NCBI RefSeq assembly: GCF_001039355.2
Contig: NW_019774147.1
Location: 139,111-203,110, forward strand
DNA from: Lingula anatina
Taxonomy: Eukaryota > Brachiopoda > Lingulata > Lingulida > Lingulidae
Direction: 5' to 3'
DNA: 64,000 nucleotides
Numbering within the stretch: the stretch's first letter is position 1; every line of letters starts with the position of its first letter. This document shows, in pieces, positions 33,297 to 43,677 of this stretch. The position numbers and the translations under genes were made by a program. Under the pieces are notes generated by a model. It saw only the letters and a list, made by a program, of their open reading frames with translations, was not told where the DNA came from and ran no database searches.

Positions 33297-36280
33297 AAAA
33301 ACTACAAAAGAATCCCTATTTTGAAAAATATAAAGGAAAAATTCATGATTTACAGCAGTAAGTTTAAGGCATATGTGATCTTCACAAGGATAGAGCTGTA
33401 CCTGTTAGTTTCATATAATACCCTGCATATAATGTACTAGTACATGCATGCACAGTTAAATGTATTTTACTCCAATGCTTTAAGTTTAGCTGTAAAAAAT
33501 TCCATAAATCGATATATTGGTTATTTAGAAATAACTACAGATTCATTTATTTTGTAAGAGATAGTGTAATGAATCTTACAGGTTTATTTTCATTTACCTA
33601 TATTCGACAGTTAAATGCAGTTATTAAAAATTATTATGTCAGAAATTCCCCAGAAGAATTTGAATCTCGTCTGGAAGAATTTAAGAAAAAAGGGCAACCC
33701 AAAGAAAAAAAGGTTGAACCAAAGGCAAAAAAACAACCAGTGTCAGCAGCTGCTAGCAAGATGTCACAGACATCCAAACTATCTCAACTGAAAATGACTG
33801 AAGAAAAGGTAATTTTTACATGTATGTCATATCACTTTTTCAAACAAACCACATTTAGCAATACATGAAAAAACATTTTGAGCCTACTGACCCTTTAAAG
33901 GGATAATAACTCTTTGTTTTGGCCAAAAAATGAATTTTCCTGGAGTAAACAACAATTTTCCCATACTTACCAATGGTTAATGAATCCATTTTTACATTCA
34001 AAGTTAGTCCCTGGTTTTTTTCTAAAAAGTTTGGTTTTTTGTTAAAATCTCTTAAGAGATTTTAACAGAGTACAGCCATCAATGGAGGTCACGTGGTCTG
34101 AAGACAATCTCAGATATCAGAATAATAGCTATAACTGCCGTTTTTCTTGTACAACAGAATATATTATATTTCTATGAGTTGGTCACAATGTTTTTATTGT
34201 GAAATATAGATCTCATACGAAGAGTTATTATCCCTTTAAGCCACTGGGATCTAAGAATCTACTGTCTCAAAAGCAGAAACCATAGAAAGTAACTGAACAA
34301 GTTTACCACATTTTACTGCCCATTTGTCAGTTTTACTGCATTTGGTGTGGGGCTGATATTGATGTCACAGACTGTTTGCATCCTAAATAAGTTTCTGTTT
34401 TCTTTTCAGACACTTAATGACATTATGAAGGTTGATCTTCTATATGATAAATCTGCTCAAGAGATAAAACAGGTGAGACTTGGATGAAAATGTTTCTGAC
34501 AGAAAAGATTTCTTATGTTTTATGTAACACAAGCTCTTTACCATATCCTTTTATGTGTCCAAGGGCCAATTATGTCAAGTTATGCACAAAAGTTTGTTTT
34601 ATTTGTACCTACTAGTACACATAAATGGGAGAAAAAGTATTAGAAAAAGAACATGTTGTGAATAGACTGCTTTTCCACTTTCTGTTTATATTTCAGATTT
34701 GGCAACAACACTTCAGTAAAAAGGAAAGTACTGTGTTTGCAGTTATCCCTGTAAGTAGATCTAAAAAGAGACTAGTTTTCTTAATCATCAAAACCTAAAA
34801 CTTCTTTGGATTCTGGTGTCTTATGGTGTCTTTTTTCAGAAATTATAAGTTTTATAAGGAGGATTCTTTTATTAAATTTTGAGGTCTGCGGACCAAATAC
34901 CATGGAATGGCCCTTAATAAATTTTAATGATATTAACTGAATAGAAAATTTCCATTTTTATGTGAAATGTTACTATTCCACCAAGCACATGCACCCATCC
35001 ATCATATTAAAAGATGGGAAAGATAAATTGCTTACTCCTTAAGATTTATCTTTACAGGTAAAAATTTATGAAGTTATACATGAGAGGTCGTCGACTTACC
35101 CAATGGCAAGTTTTGTCTGTTACTTCCTGTCTTGTTGTACTCTTTCAAGAACTCCATTTAATAAAGTTCAGTGCAGTATATACTTTTCAGCTGTGAAAAG
35201 ATTTTTAATAAAAATAACACTACATGTTCATTGTTTCCACTTGATTTGCAACATCATCACTTTTGTCAGGATGAACTAAATTTTATGACTCAAAACATTC
35301 ACTTAACTAAATTTAATGTTCCTGTTTAATATTTACAGTTTCTGTACACTCTGCCTAGAGGAGATGGCTATGAATTTTATGTAGCTTCCTTTAGTGGACA
35401 TGAATGCTACTTTACACCACTGATTGCATACCAGGTAATCTGAATTGGGAAATAAATTGTGTTTTACAGTCAAAAATGATTGTTAAAATAAAAAAATGAC
35501 AAAATGATAAAAATCAACAAAAACATTTAAAATTGTTTCTTTCACAAATTGCCAAATTTATTTTCATAAATAAATATATTTTTATGCATACTAGGCTCAT
35601 CAAGCAGATGCCCCAGTTTGTTTAACTCTGCACCATTATTCAGAACTTGGTGATGAAAAAGGTAATTTTTAATTTACAATGAAAATTTATAAACAATGAT
35701 GATTTATTTATGTTTAATATTTGCTTGTAAGTCTTAAGCATAATCTTGAATTTTGTAGCATATTTTTTGCCTTTTTGATAGAAATTTTTTAAAGAACATT
35801 ACTGGTAAGATTTTTTAAAGAGAATACACAATATTTACATGGAAGTATGCTTTTAGGAATTGTCTTGATGCATGGTGAATATAACAGAGATATTTTAGTA
35901 AGTATAAGTTTGAATAGTTTTTATGTTAAAACTGTATGCATGTTGTTTTTTGTTTAAAAAAACCTGTCATTTGAAGTGAAATATCAGGGTATTTAGAAGT
36001 GTATATAAACTTTGTTCCTTACTAAATTTAAAGAAAATTTCTTTAATCTGTGAGATCAAGATATACATTGTACACAAATTATGTATATGCAGCATGCATA
36101 TTACAACTATCATTTTTGCAGAATGCACAAGATGCTCAACTTCTTTGCCAGCAAGTACAGATTTATTATGGACCAGAGAGCACTAGCTATCATTTGGTGG
36201 AGACTTTTAACGAGCAGCCAGATAATTTCAAACACACTGATCTTATATCACAATTAGAAAAAGTCTTGCCTTTGAGGTGA
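33297..36280 (+). CDS. ATPAF1: ATPAF1, second copy, 5' truncated
   Basis: Exons 33297-33357 (partial), 33643-33808, 34410-34472, 34697-34750, 35058-35105, 35339-35434, 35595-35661, 35857-35897 and 36122-36280, with the same phases as the first copy. Coding differences are few. The last exon has two extra codons (FKHTDL against FTDL), Ser to Arg occurs in the short exon 8, and Asp/Ser-type changes occur elsewhere. The GC donor of intron 5 is kept. Intron 2 has a family B MITE and intron 4 an additional insert of about 150 bases, both absent from the first copy. No start codon or presequence, because the copy begins at the junction. Confidence 0.85.
33899..34235. mobile_element. TTAA-flanked MITE, family B (ATPAF1 intron 2, second copy only)
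   Basis: A 337-base element with inverted ends AGGGATAATAACTCTT and AAGAGTTATTATCCCT, bounded on both sides by TTAA (33895-33898 and 34236-34239). The first copy has a single TTAA in the same flank (27878-27881), a clean empty site. This is the target duplication and end structure of piggyBac-type non-autonomous elements. Confidence 0.9.
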
Positions 36281-37243
36281 CCAGTACCAATTCAGAACAT
36301 TAAAATGGTATGAAAAATTGCGTGAATGTCAGTTTTAGTGTTGTATGGAAAGGAAAATACAATACTTGTACATTTACATCCAAACCAGAAAGTATGCTTG
36401 GGACTGAGAATAGAAAGTTGATTCTGTATTACATGTAATAACATAGACAATAGAATGAAAAAAATATGGGTTTCCTGTATTATCATCACCTGAAGCTCTG
36501 CTTTACTGAGGACATAAATGATTAGTTAAAATAGAGTTTGAACATTCATGCATAAGAAGTTGATAGAAAACTACTGTTTGTTTATGCTAAGTTATTATAC
36601 ATGCAGTGCCAAGATAATTGAGATTATTTTGATAATGATACATGTTCATACCATTAGTGTCAGTACACGAAAACAAATATTGTTTCTAGTAATTGATTCT
36701 ATAAAATTGTATTACGTCATAAATATAATGGGTGGGTATGGGTATGTCATAAAGTGTGAAATCAGTTTGTTTTTGTGTGACCTTTTTTTCTAGTATGGGA
36801 GTATAGTTACTCTGAACTTACTATGACATTATGATATATGTACACGTGTATATCTGCAAACCAACTGTAGAGGCCACTCATTAAAATATTGAGTACATTA
36901 ATACAACTGTCTGTTTCATTTTCTGTTGCTAATATTTACCTAGTGTGCACATACATGTAGAAGATGGGCCCAGTAAAATTTTCCAGCTAATTACCAGTAC
37001 CAATATATCATATTGTGAGTGCATATACAGTACATCTTATCAAATATGCACAAAATTTTTGGGTATTTTTAATAATAAATAAAAAGTCAGCAAATAAATT
37101 TTGTGAGTAATGAAACGTTCTGAACTTGCAAATGTAAAATGCTGGAATAAATGATGCCTGTTGTGAAGTCTTGGATTTGCCGTAAAGGCTTTTCTTGGGG
37201 CACCATTTCCGTCAGGTGGCAGTGCACATAAACGAAAACAAAA
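36281..37243. other. ATPAF1 3' UTR / DNMT2 upstream region, second copy
   Basis: Counterpart of 29753-30803, slightly shorter because of small deletions (for example about 60 bases missing near 36609). I see no additional gene. Confidence 0.5.
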
Positions 37244-40200
37244 ATGTGTGAACGTGTTATCGAATTCTACAGCGGAATTGGGGGAATGCACCTGGCTCTG
37301 AAAGGTAAAAAAATTGAAGATCATGTTAATTATGATTCTCAGTAGCTCACAGATAATAATGAGGACGGGCTGAACCCAGTGATGGGCTCCGTGGCTGCTC
37401 TCGTCACGAGTATCATGAGTACTTCACTGTCTTCACCCTGTACGTGGCTTGAAAAACGTGGCTCGCAATATTAATAACCCTCCACTCAGTTACCTGTACA
37501 TATGCATATGCGTTTTTATGTCTCAACTGGTTGTTATAACTTCATCTGTGCTAAACTTCGGTAAGCACTATATAGGTTGTATCTGTCTAAAACTTACATC
37601 TTAATTGTTATTTTCTTTTGCAGAGAGTAGCATCAAGTATAAGGTTGTTGCAGCAGTTGATATCAATGATGTTGCAAATGAAGTTTACAAATACAACTTT
37701 CAGGACATCAACCTACTTCAGAGGAGTATAGAGGTACATTTGTTCACCCACCCACAGAGACACATATAGTATATTTCCACCACTTACCGCAGATTAATCA
37801 AATATGTAATCACCATAATACTTAATCATATCTCTCCTCATCCACTTGCCTATGGTTGAGCCTGGTTTTGATTAGAGTCTACACCCAATTTGCCTTTAAA
37901 GTTATAATATAATGATAGGTCATAAGTGCCATAATTTCCTTTCTTGATTAATTATGTGTTGATTTCTTATTTTGGTTGTGTCTGATATGTTTTGATTAAT
38001 TTCTCAAAACGAATTGTTTATATTCTTATGTACATGTATGATTATCTCCCTTATTTAGTCCATTAGTCTGAAGGAATTGAACAAATTTAACCCAACCATG
38101 CTGCTAATGAGTCCACCATGTCAGCCATTCACCAGGGTGGGGCTACAGAAGGATGTAGAGGATGCAAGAACTAACTCCTTTATCTACCTTTTAGAAACAC
38201 TACCTAAGTGAGTATTCAAAGAATTGACAGCTGCACTGCTATAATAACACACACCTTCAAAACTTCACAGATGGATTCAGCAGAACCATTTAGTACTGTG
38301 ATGTAATTGTGAGTTTCGACATTGAGTATATTTTCAGAATAGTGACTTAATTTTTGGAATTTGATGAAATTAATGTCTTAATGTTTCAGATTGGAAAAGT
38401 TGCCCAACTACATATTGATTGAAAATGTGAAGGGTTTTGAATGTTCCCAGACAAGAGACAAGATGGTTAGAACACTCAGAGAATGTGGCTACAACTTTCA
38501 GGTATATGTACAGTCCCTAAAAGGAACATTTGTGTCACATTTGATGTACTATAAATTTACTTACACTACAAAAACTGTTCACATCTGCCACTTTTGTATC
38601 TTGCAAAACCTCAACATGGCTACTCCTCACTGAATGCCTGTGACATTAGCACTGGTCCCTGCCAAGTAACAGTAAAAATTGAAGCCATGTTGGTAACAAA
38701 AATGTACCAGTGGTGGACCCATATATAGGTTTGATAGTTATTAGGGCAGACTGTTAGCTGTTAAGTATCCATGCCTTATTCAATTGGAGCAGTCGGTTCT
38801 CCTAAACTGCCAATGTCAGGATAGTTGTGGAATTTTATAAGAAAGAACCAAACTTTATGTTTTTACTAAAATTCCCTAGAGTAGTTAACTTATCTTTATG
38901 GTTTTATAATTTCAGGAGTTCCTACTTACTCCATTGCAGTTTGGTGTCCCCAACTCAAGGATGAGGTACTATATGGTAGCAAAGAAGAAACCTTTGACTT
39001 TTGTTTTTGATACTTGTGAGGACAAGGTGAATATCATTTATATTAAGAAATTAATTTTTTTTCGATGGATATAATAGGAAAGTTGTAATAAGGCTTATCA
39101 AGTTGAAACTGGTGCTTTAAGACTTATGCATTTAGGTGCCACTTTGTCCCAAGTCTTATGCATTTCAATCCTTTCAAATTGGCTGGTCTGTGCCCCGAGA
39201 TCTATGTAAAAGACAAAGCTATGTTCAGTTTATAATTTTTTCAATATATTTTTTCTAGCAATCTTTGTCTAATGCTTTAGTTTCGCCACAGTTGCAACTG
39301 GAAAATTTGTTTGGAAGTAATAAATCTCCTATTTAATTTATAAATATCATTTCATTGCGTATAAAGATGCCAACTGGAAAAAAATTGCAAATATGAGCAT
39401 GTTACATTTCCAAATATTTTGTTATATTACAGGTGTTTGAGCATATACCTTCCTGTGCCAAACCATTCATGACTCACATGAAGCCTTCTGGGCCAGGTGA
39501 TCATATGGTGTGTTGCTATTGTCAAAATCCAATTAAAAAGACGGATATACTTGGGAGTTCAGCAGATACTCAGAAAAATGGACAAACAGGAAATAATTTG
39601 ACAGATTTTGATAAAATAAATGATACTGAAGATTCAACAAATGAGGAGCCTAAGGCAAAAGCTCCAAGACTTGACAGTGGCACAGTGAATTCAGGCAATT
39701 CCAATGAAGACAAAGATAGTGGCGATATAACTGCATCAAAAAGGCAGAGCTGTGAAAAGTGCACTTTATCAGCTGGTGTGATAGCTAGCAATCAAGATTA
39801 TTCCCCACAATTCTGTCAAAGCATAGATCATTATTTGGAAAAACAACCAGAGGAATATCTAGAAAAATTCTTGTTGCCAGAGAAAGACCTAAAAAGATTT
39901 AAAGTTATGGATATTGTGCTACCAAGTTCCAGGAAAAGTTGCTGTTTTACTAAAAGGTACCTGTAGGAATATCCAGTTTTCTCTATAACTATAAAGAATT
40001 CTTTTACTCTTATATCTTTCTCAGGAAGTGAACAATTGAAGTCACGTTTTTAGGTTTAAGCTTTGTTTTAGAGTGGAGTTTATTTAGGTTGGGAATAAAA
40101 TATCTTAGTATAGTTTTAGACTTAGTCCAACAAAAAATCTTAATGTTGAAGTCACTGTTTTAGATATGGTCATTACATGGAAGGAGCTGGATCCGTGTTC

Positions 40201-40875
40201 CAGATGGTTTTGGAGGAGGTGAGTATTTGACTTTCATCACTAATCACCATTTGCTTAAGAGAGGGAAATGAAATCTTTATATGTTATGTGTGCTTTTAAA
40301 AAGTATTTCTCATTTCTTTTACTTAATGCATTCTTCTTTTTGCTATTATTTTCATTCATTCTTTTATTCTGAAAAGATGAATACAAGCATTTTGAAAGAT
40401 GACATGATACCAGAAAAGGCAGTTGAGTATATGGATGATATCAAGAAGCTAAAATTAAGATATTTCACTCCAAGAGAAATTGCCAACTTGATGTGTTTTC
40501 CAAAGGAATTTGGTAAGTACACACAAAGTAGATGGATATTTATCATTTGATCCTATACCACTTTTATTAAATCACATTGTATTTTTTGAAATCTTAATCC
40601 TAATTTGGCCACCATTTATCAACCTTTGATAGGCATAGTAAATACAAAGAGTGCTTATTTATATGAATCTGACATGTTATTAGCAAATGTGTTAAACAGA
40701 ATCGAAAGGCCACCCACAAAGATGAATTTTCTAATTTTTTTAACCCACAGAATTCCCAAACAAGTTGAGCAGGAAGCAGTGCTACAGAGTTCTTGGGAAC
40801 AGCCTTAACGTCCATGTAGTGGCAGTATTAATCAAGCTGATGACTATGAATGTTGTACAAAAAAATGACAGTTAA
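37244..40875 (+). CDS. TRDMT1: DNMT2/TRDMT1, complete copy: tRNA (cytosine-5-)-methyltransferase
   Basis: Nine exons (37244-37304, 37624-37733, 38059-38207, 38390-38501, 38916-39026, 39433-39956, 40164-40218, 40377-40512, 40751-40875) give 460 residues. Motifs in order: SAM-binding EFYSGIGG, catalytic PPCQPF (Cys78, human Cys79), ENV (Glu118), SRMRYY, the DNMT2-typical CFTKRYG, LKLRYFTPREIANLMCFP, and motif X LGNSLNVHVV near the C terminus. The family methylates C38 of tRNA-Asp and some other tRNAs; it is not a bulk DNA methylase. The protein is about 70 residues longer than the human enzyme because exon 6 adds an acidic, Ser/Asn-rich stretch bracketed by CCYC and CEKC. Start chosen at the only ATG before motif I. 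Confidence 0.92.
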
Positions 40876-41092
40876 AAAACAATGGACAAACAGAACAATA
40901 TTGGCTGTGGCAGTGACCAAGTTTATACTATGTTGATTTACACCGATAACCTTTGCTGCAATACAATGGGTGCTTTTACAATAAACAAATCTAAACCATT
41001 GTTTCGTCTTATTATTGTTAATAAATGCATTAAATCAAAATTGATAGATATTGGCATGTAGTTAACAAATTGTAAGTTATGTTGCACAAATC

Positions 41093-41098
41093 AATAAA
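41093..41098 (+). terminator. Polyadenylation signal of DNMT2 (second copy)
   Basis: AATAAA about 220 bases after the stop codon, with another eight bases on. The corresponding signal in the third copy is 43619-43624. It lies only about 60 bases from the stop codon of the convergent hydrolase gene. Confidence 0.5.
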
Positions 41099-41162
41099 AC
41101 CTCAATAAAATTGACTTGAAATCAATAATGAAATTGCTAGAAATGATGCATCCGATCCAATG

Positions 41163-41645
41163 TTACACCATACATCTTTCAATTTTATCTTCCCAGGTCT
41201 TATCAAATATAACCTGACCATTCAATTCAGCAATAAGCTTGTTCAGTAAATAAAAATTGTCTCTGTCAGACCACATTTCACTATGAGTGGTGATTTTGGT
41301 ATCAACAGCTGTCCATCTGTAACTGTAGACATGATCAGAGATTGCCTTGGCTGATTGTGGGTCATTTTCTTTAATGGTGAAGGTATCCTTCATCACTTCG
41401 TCTACTGTGGTACCTGAATCTGACATATAGTAGCATCCTCCATCATCGATGCATTGGATGGTGTGGATCCCAGATGTGACATCATACTGTATGGTCTTCT
41501 TGTATTGGCTGGCACGGTGCTCTAACACTGGCAGGTTTGGGCCCAGCCTTGGTGGTGCCGTCAGGGTGTCGAAGCCTGGTTGTTTGGGTGTATCATCACC
41601 TGACCCTATGTATACAGGCAGGTGTAGCAAGCTTAGTTGATTATC
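41163..41645 (-). CDS. S15/CocE-like hydrolase, C-terminal fragment (second copy)
   Basis: A 5'-truncated copy of the last exon at 43678-44900, ending at the N at 41646. About 160 residues are retained up to the same stop codon. Differences include Ser for Pro in YYM(S/P)DSG and Asp for His in AIS(D/H)HVYSY. It lacks the catalytic domain. Read as the second allele of the gene and not as a real pseudogene. Confidence 0.8.
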   Translation of the reverse strand, partial: DNQLSLLHLPVYIGSGDDTPKQPGFDTLTAPPRLGPNLPVLEHRASQYKKTIQYDVTSGIHTIQCIDDGGCYYMSDSGTTVDEVMKDTFTIKENDPQSAKAISDHVYSYRWTAVDTKITTHSEMWSDRDNFYLLNKLIAELNGQVIFDKTWEDKIERCMV

Positions 41646-41646
41646 N
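41646..41646. other. Single-N contig junction inside the hydrolase copy
   Basis: Left of the N is hydrolase coding sequence matching 44158. Right of it is about 196 bases of unrelated sequence, then DNMT2 intron 5 from 41843. Confidence 0.85.
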
Positions 41647-41719
41647 GAACTTAAATTTGATTGTACCATATATATTTTTTGCAAAAGTTAAAAAATTCTT
41701 GTTGATTGCATTTTTACAG

Positions 41720-41842
41720 CTTGTCAAGCACAAAACTGGTGGCTGTGTCCCTTATTTTGTGTATGTGGGGGTCTATACGAATGCGCTTGCTCCAGCTGGT
41801 GGTACAATATTCGGAGGCGGTATCGCCTCTCTGATCCTCTAG
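41720..41842 (+). other. Orphan terminal exon of an unknown gene in a possible allele-specific insertion
   Basis: An acceptor (GATTGCATTTTTACAG) is followed by 40 codons and a TAG in frame. The peptide is Gly- and hydrophobic-rich, opening LVKHKTGGCVPYFVYVG and closing TIFGGGIASLIL. I do not recognise it. It lies in 41647-41842, sequence with no counterpart in the other copies of DNMT2 intron 5. Its codon-like composition is more GC-rich than the surrounding intron. It may be the end of an inserted element or a gene fragment. Confidence 0.35.
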
Positions 41843-41934
41843 TTTATAAATATCATTTCATTGCGTACAAAGATGCCAACTAGAAATTGCAAATGTGAGC
41901 ATGTTACATTTCCAAATATTTTGTTATATTACAG

Positions 41935-43378
41935 GTGTTTGAGCATATACCTTCCTGTGCCAAACCATTCATGACTCACATGAAGCCTTCTGGGCCAGAT
42001 GATCATATGGTGTGTTGCTATTGTCAAAATCCAATTAAAAAGTCGGATATACTTGCGAGTTCAGCAGATACTCAGAAAAATGAACAAACAGGAAATAATT
42101 TGACAGATTTTGATAAAATAAATGATACTGAAGATTCAACAAATGAGGAGCCTAAGGCAAAAGCTCCAAGACTTGACAGTGGCACAGTGAATTCAGGCAA
42201 TTCCATTGAACACAAAGATGGTGGCAATATAACTGCATCAAAAAGGCAGAGCTGTAAAAAGTGCACTTTATCAGCTGGTGTGATAGCTAGCAATCAAGAT
42301 TATTCCCCACAATTCTGTCAAAGCATAGATCACTATTTGGAAAAACAACCAGAGGAATATCTAGAAAAATTCTTGTTGCCAGAGAAAGACCTAAAAAGAT
42401 TTAAAGTTATGGATATTGTGCTACCAAGTTCCAGGAAAAGTTGCTGTTTTACTAAAAGGTACCTTTTGGAATATCCACTTTTCTCTATAACTATAAAGAA
42501 TTCTTTTACTCTTATATCTTTCTCAGGAAGTGAACAATTGAAGTCACATTTTTAGGTTTAAGCTTTCTGTTTGAGAGTGGAGTTTATTTAGGTTGGGAAT
42601 AAAATATCTTAGCATAGTTTTAGACTTAGTCCAACAAAAAATCTTCATGTTGAAGTTATCGTTTTAGATATGGTCATTACATGGAAGGAGCTGGATCCAT
42701 GCTCCAGATGGTTTGGGGGGAGGAGGTGAGTCTTTGACTTTCATCAACAATCACCATTTGCTTAAGAGAGGGAAATGAAATCTTTATAATTATGTTATGT
42801 GTGCTTTTAAAAAGTATTTCTCATATCTTTTACTTAATGCGTTCTTTTTGCTATTATTTTCATTCATTCTTTTATTCTGAAAAGGTGAATACAAGCATTT
42901 TGAAAGATGACATGATACCAGAAAAGGCAATTGAGTATATGGATGATATCAAGAAGCTAAAATTAAGATATTTCACTCCAAGAGAAATTGCCAACTTGAT
43001 GTGTTTTCCAAAGGAATTTGGTATGTACACACAGATGGATATTTATCATTTGATCCTATACCACTTTTATTAAATCACATTGTATTTTTGAATCTTAATC
43101 CTAATTTGGCCACCATTTCTCAACCTCTTTGATAGGCATAGTAAATACAAAGAGTGCTTATTTATATGAATCTGACATGTTATTAGCAAATGTGTTAAAC
43201 AGAATCGAAAGGCCACCCACAAAGATGAATTTTCTAATTTTTTTAACTCACAGAATTCCCAAACAAGTTGAGCAGGAAGCAGTGCTACAGAGTTCTTGGG
43301 AACAGCCTTAATGTCCATGTAGTGGCAGTATTAATCAAGCTGATGACTATGAATGGTGTACAACAAAATGACAGTTAA
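41935..43378 (+). CDS. TRDMT1: DNMT2/TRDMT1, third copy, 3' part only
   Basis: Exons 41935-42458, 42668-42725, 42885-43020 and 43254-43378 correspond to exons 6-9 of the complete copy. The frame is intact. Exon 7 is one codon longer (MVWGEE against MVLEE) and exon 8 begins with Val instead of Met, confirming that the Met in the other copy is internal. The first five exons are absent: homology starts at 41843 within intron 5, almost at the same place where the first copy (ending 33295) stops. The two pieces together would account for one allele. Confidence 0.85.
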
Positions 43379-43677
43379 AAAACAATGGACAAACAGAACA
43401 ATATTGGCTGTGGCAGTGACCAAGTTTATACTATGTTGATTTACACCGATAACCTTTGCTGCAATACAATGGGTGCTTTTACAATAAACAAATCTAAATC
43501 ATTGTTTCATTTTATTATTGTTAATAAATGCATTATGGTCGCCATTAAATCAAAATTGATAGATATTGGCATGTAGTTAACAAATTGTAAGTTATGTTGC
43601 ACAAATCAATAACACCTCAATAAAATTGACTTGAAATCAATAATGAAATTGCTAGAAATGATGCATCCGATCCAATG

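Larger units (their letters stand above)
33297..41645. repeat. Second copy of the ATPAF1-DNMT2-hydrolase block
   Basis: The left part (33297-39335) is homologous, in the same order, to 27276-33295. The right part (39337-41645) is homologous to 41843-44158. Both ends are single Ns. Differences are scattered substitutions, short indels and a few insertions. This is the pattern of an alternative haplotype contig inserted between two contigs of the other haplotype. Confidence 0.8.

Noticed and set aside
30804-43378. Three DNMT2 paralogues as a real gene family expansion
   Set aside because: Truncations coincide with single Ns and the copies overlap like contigs; allelic duplication in the assembly is simpler.
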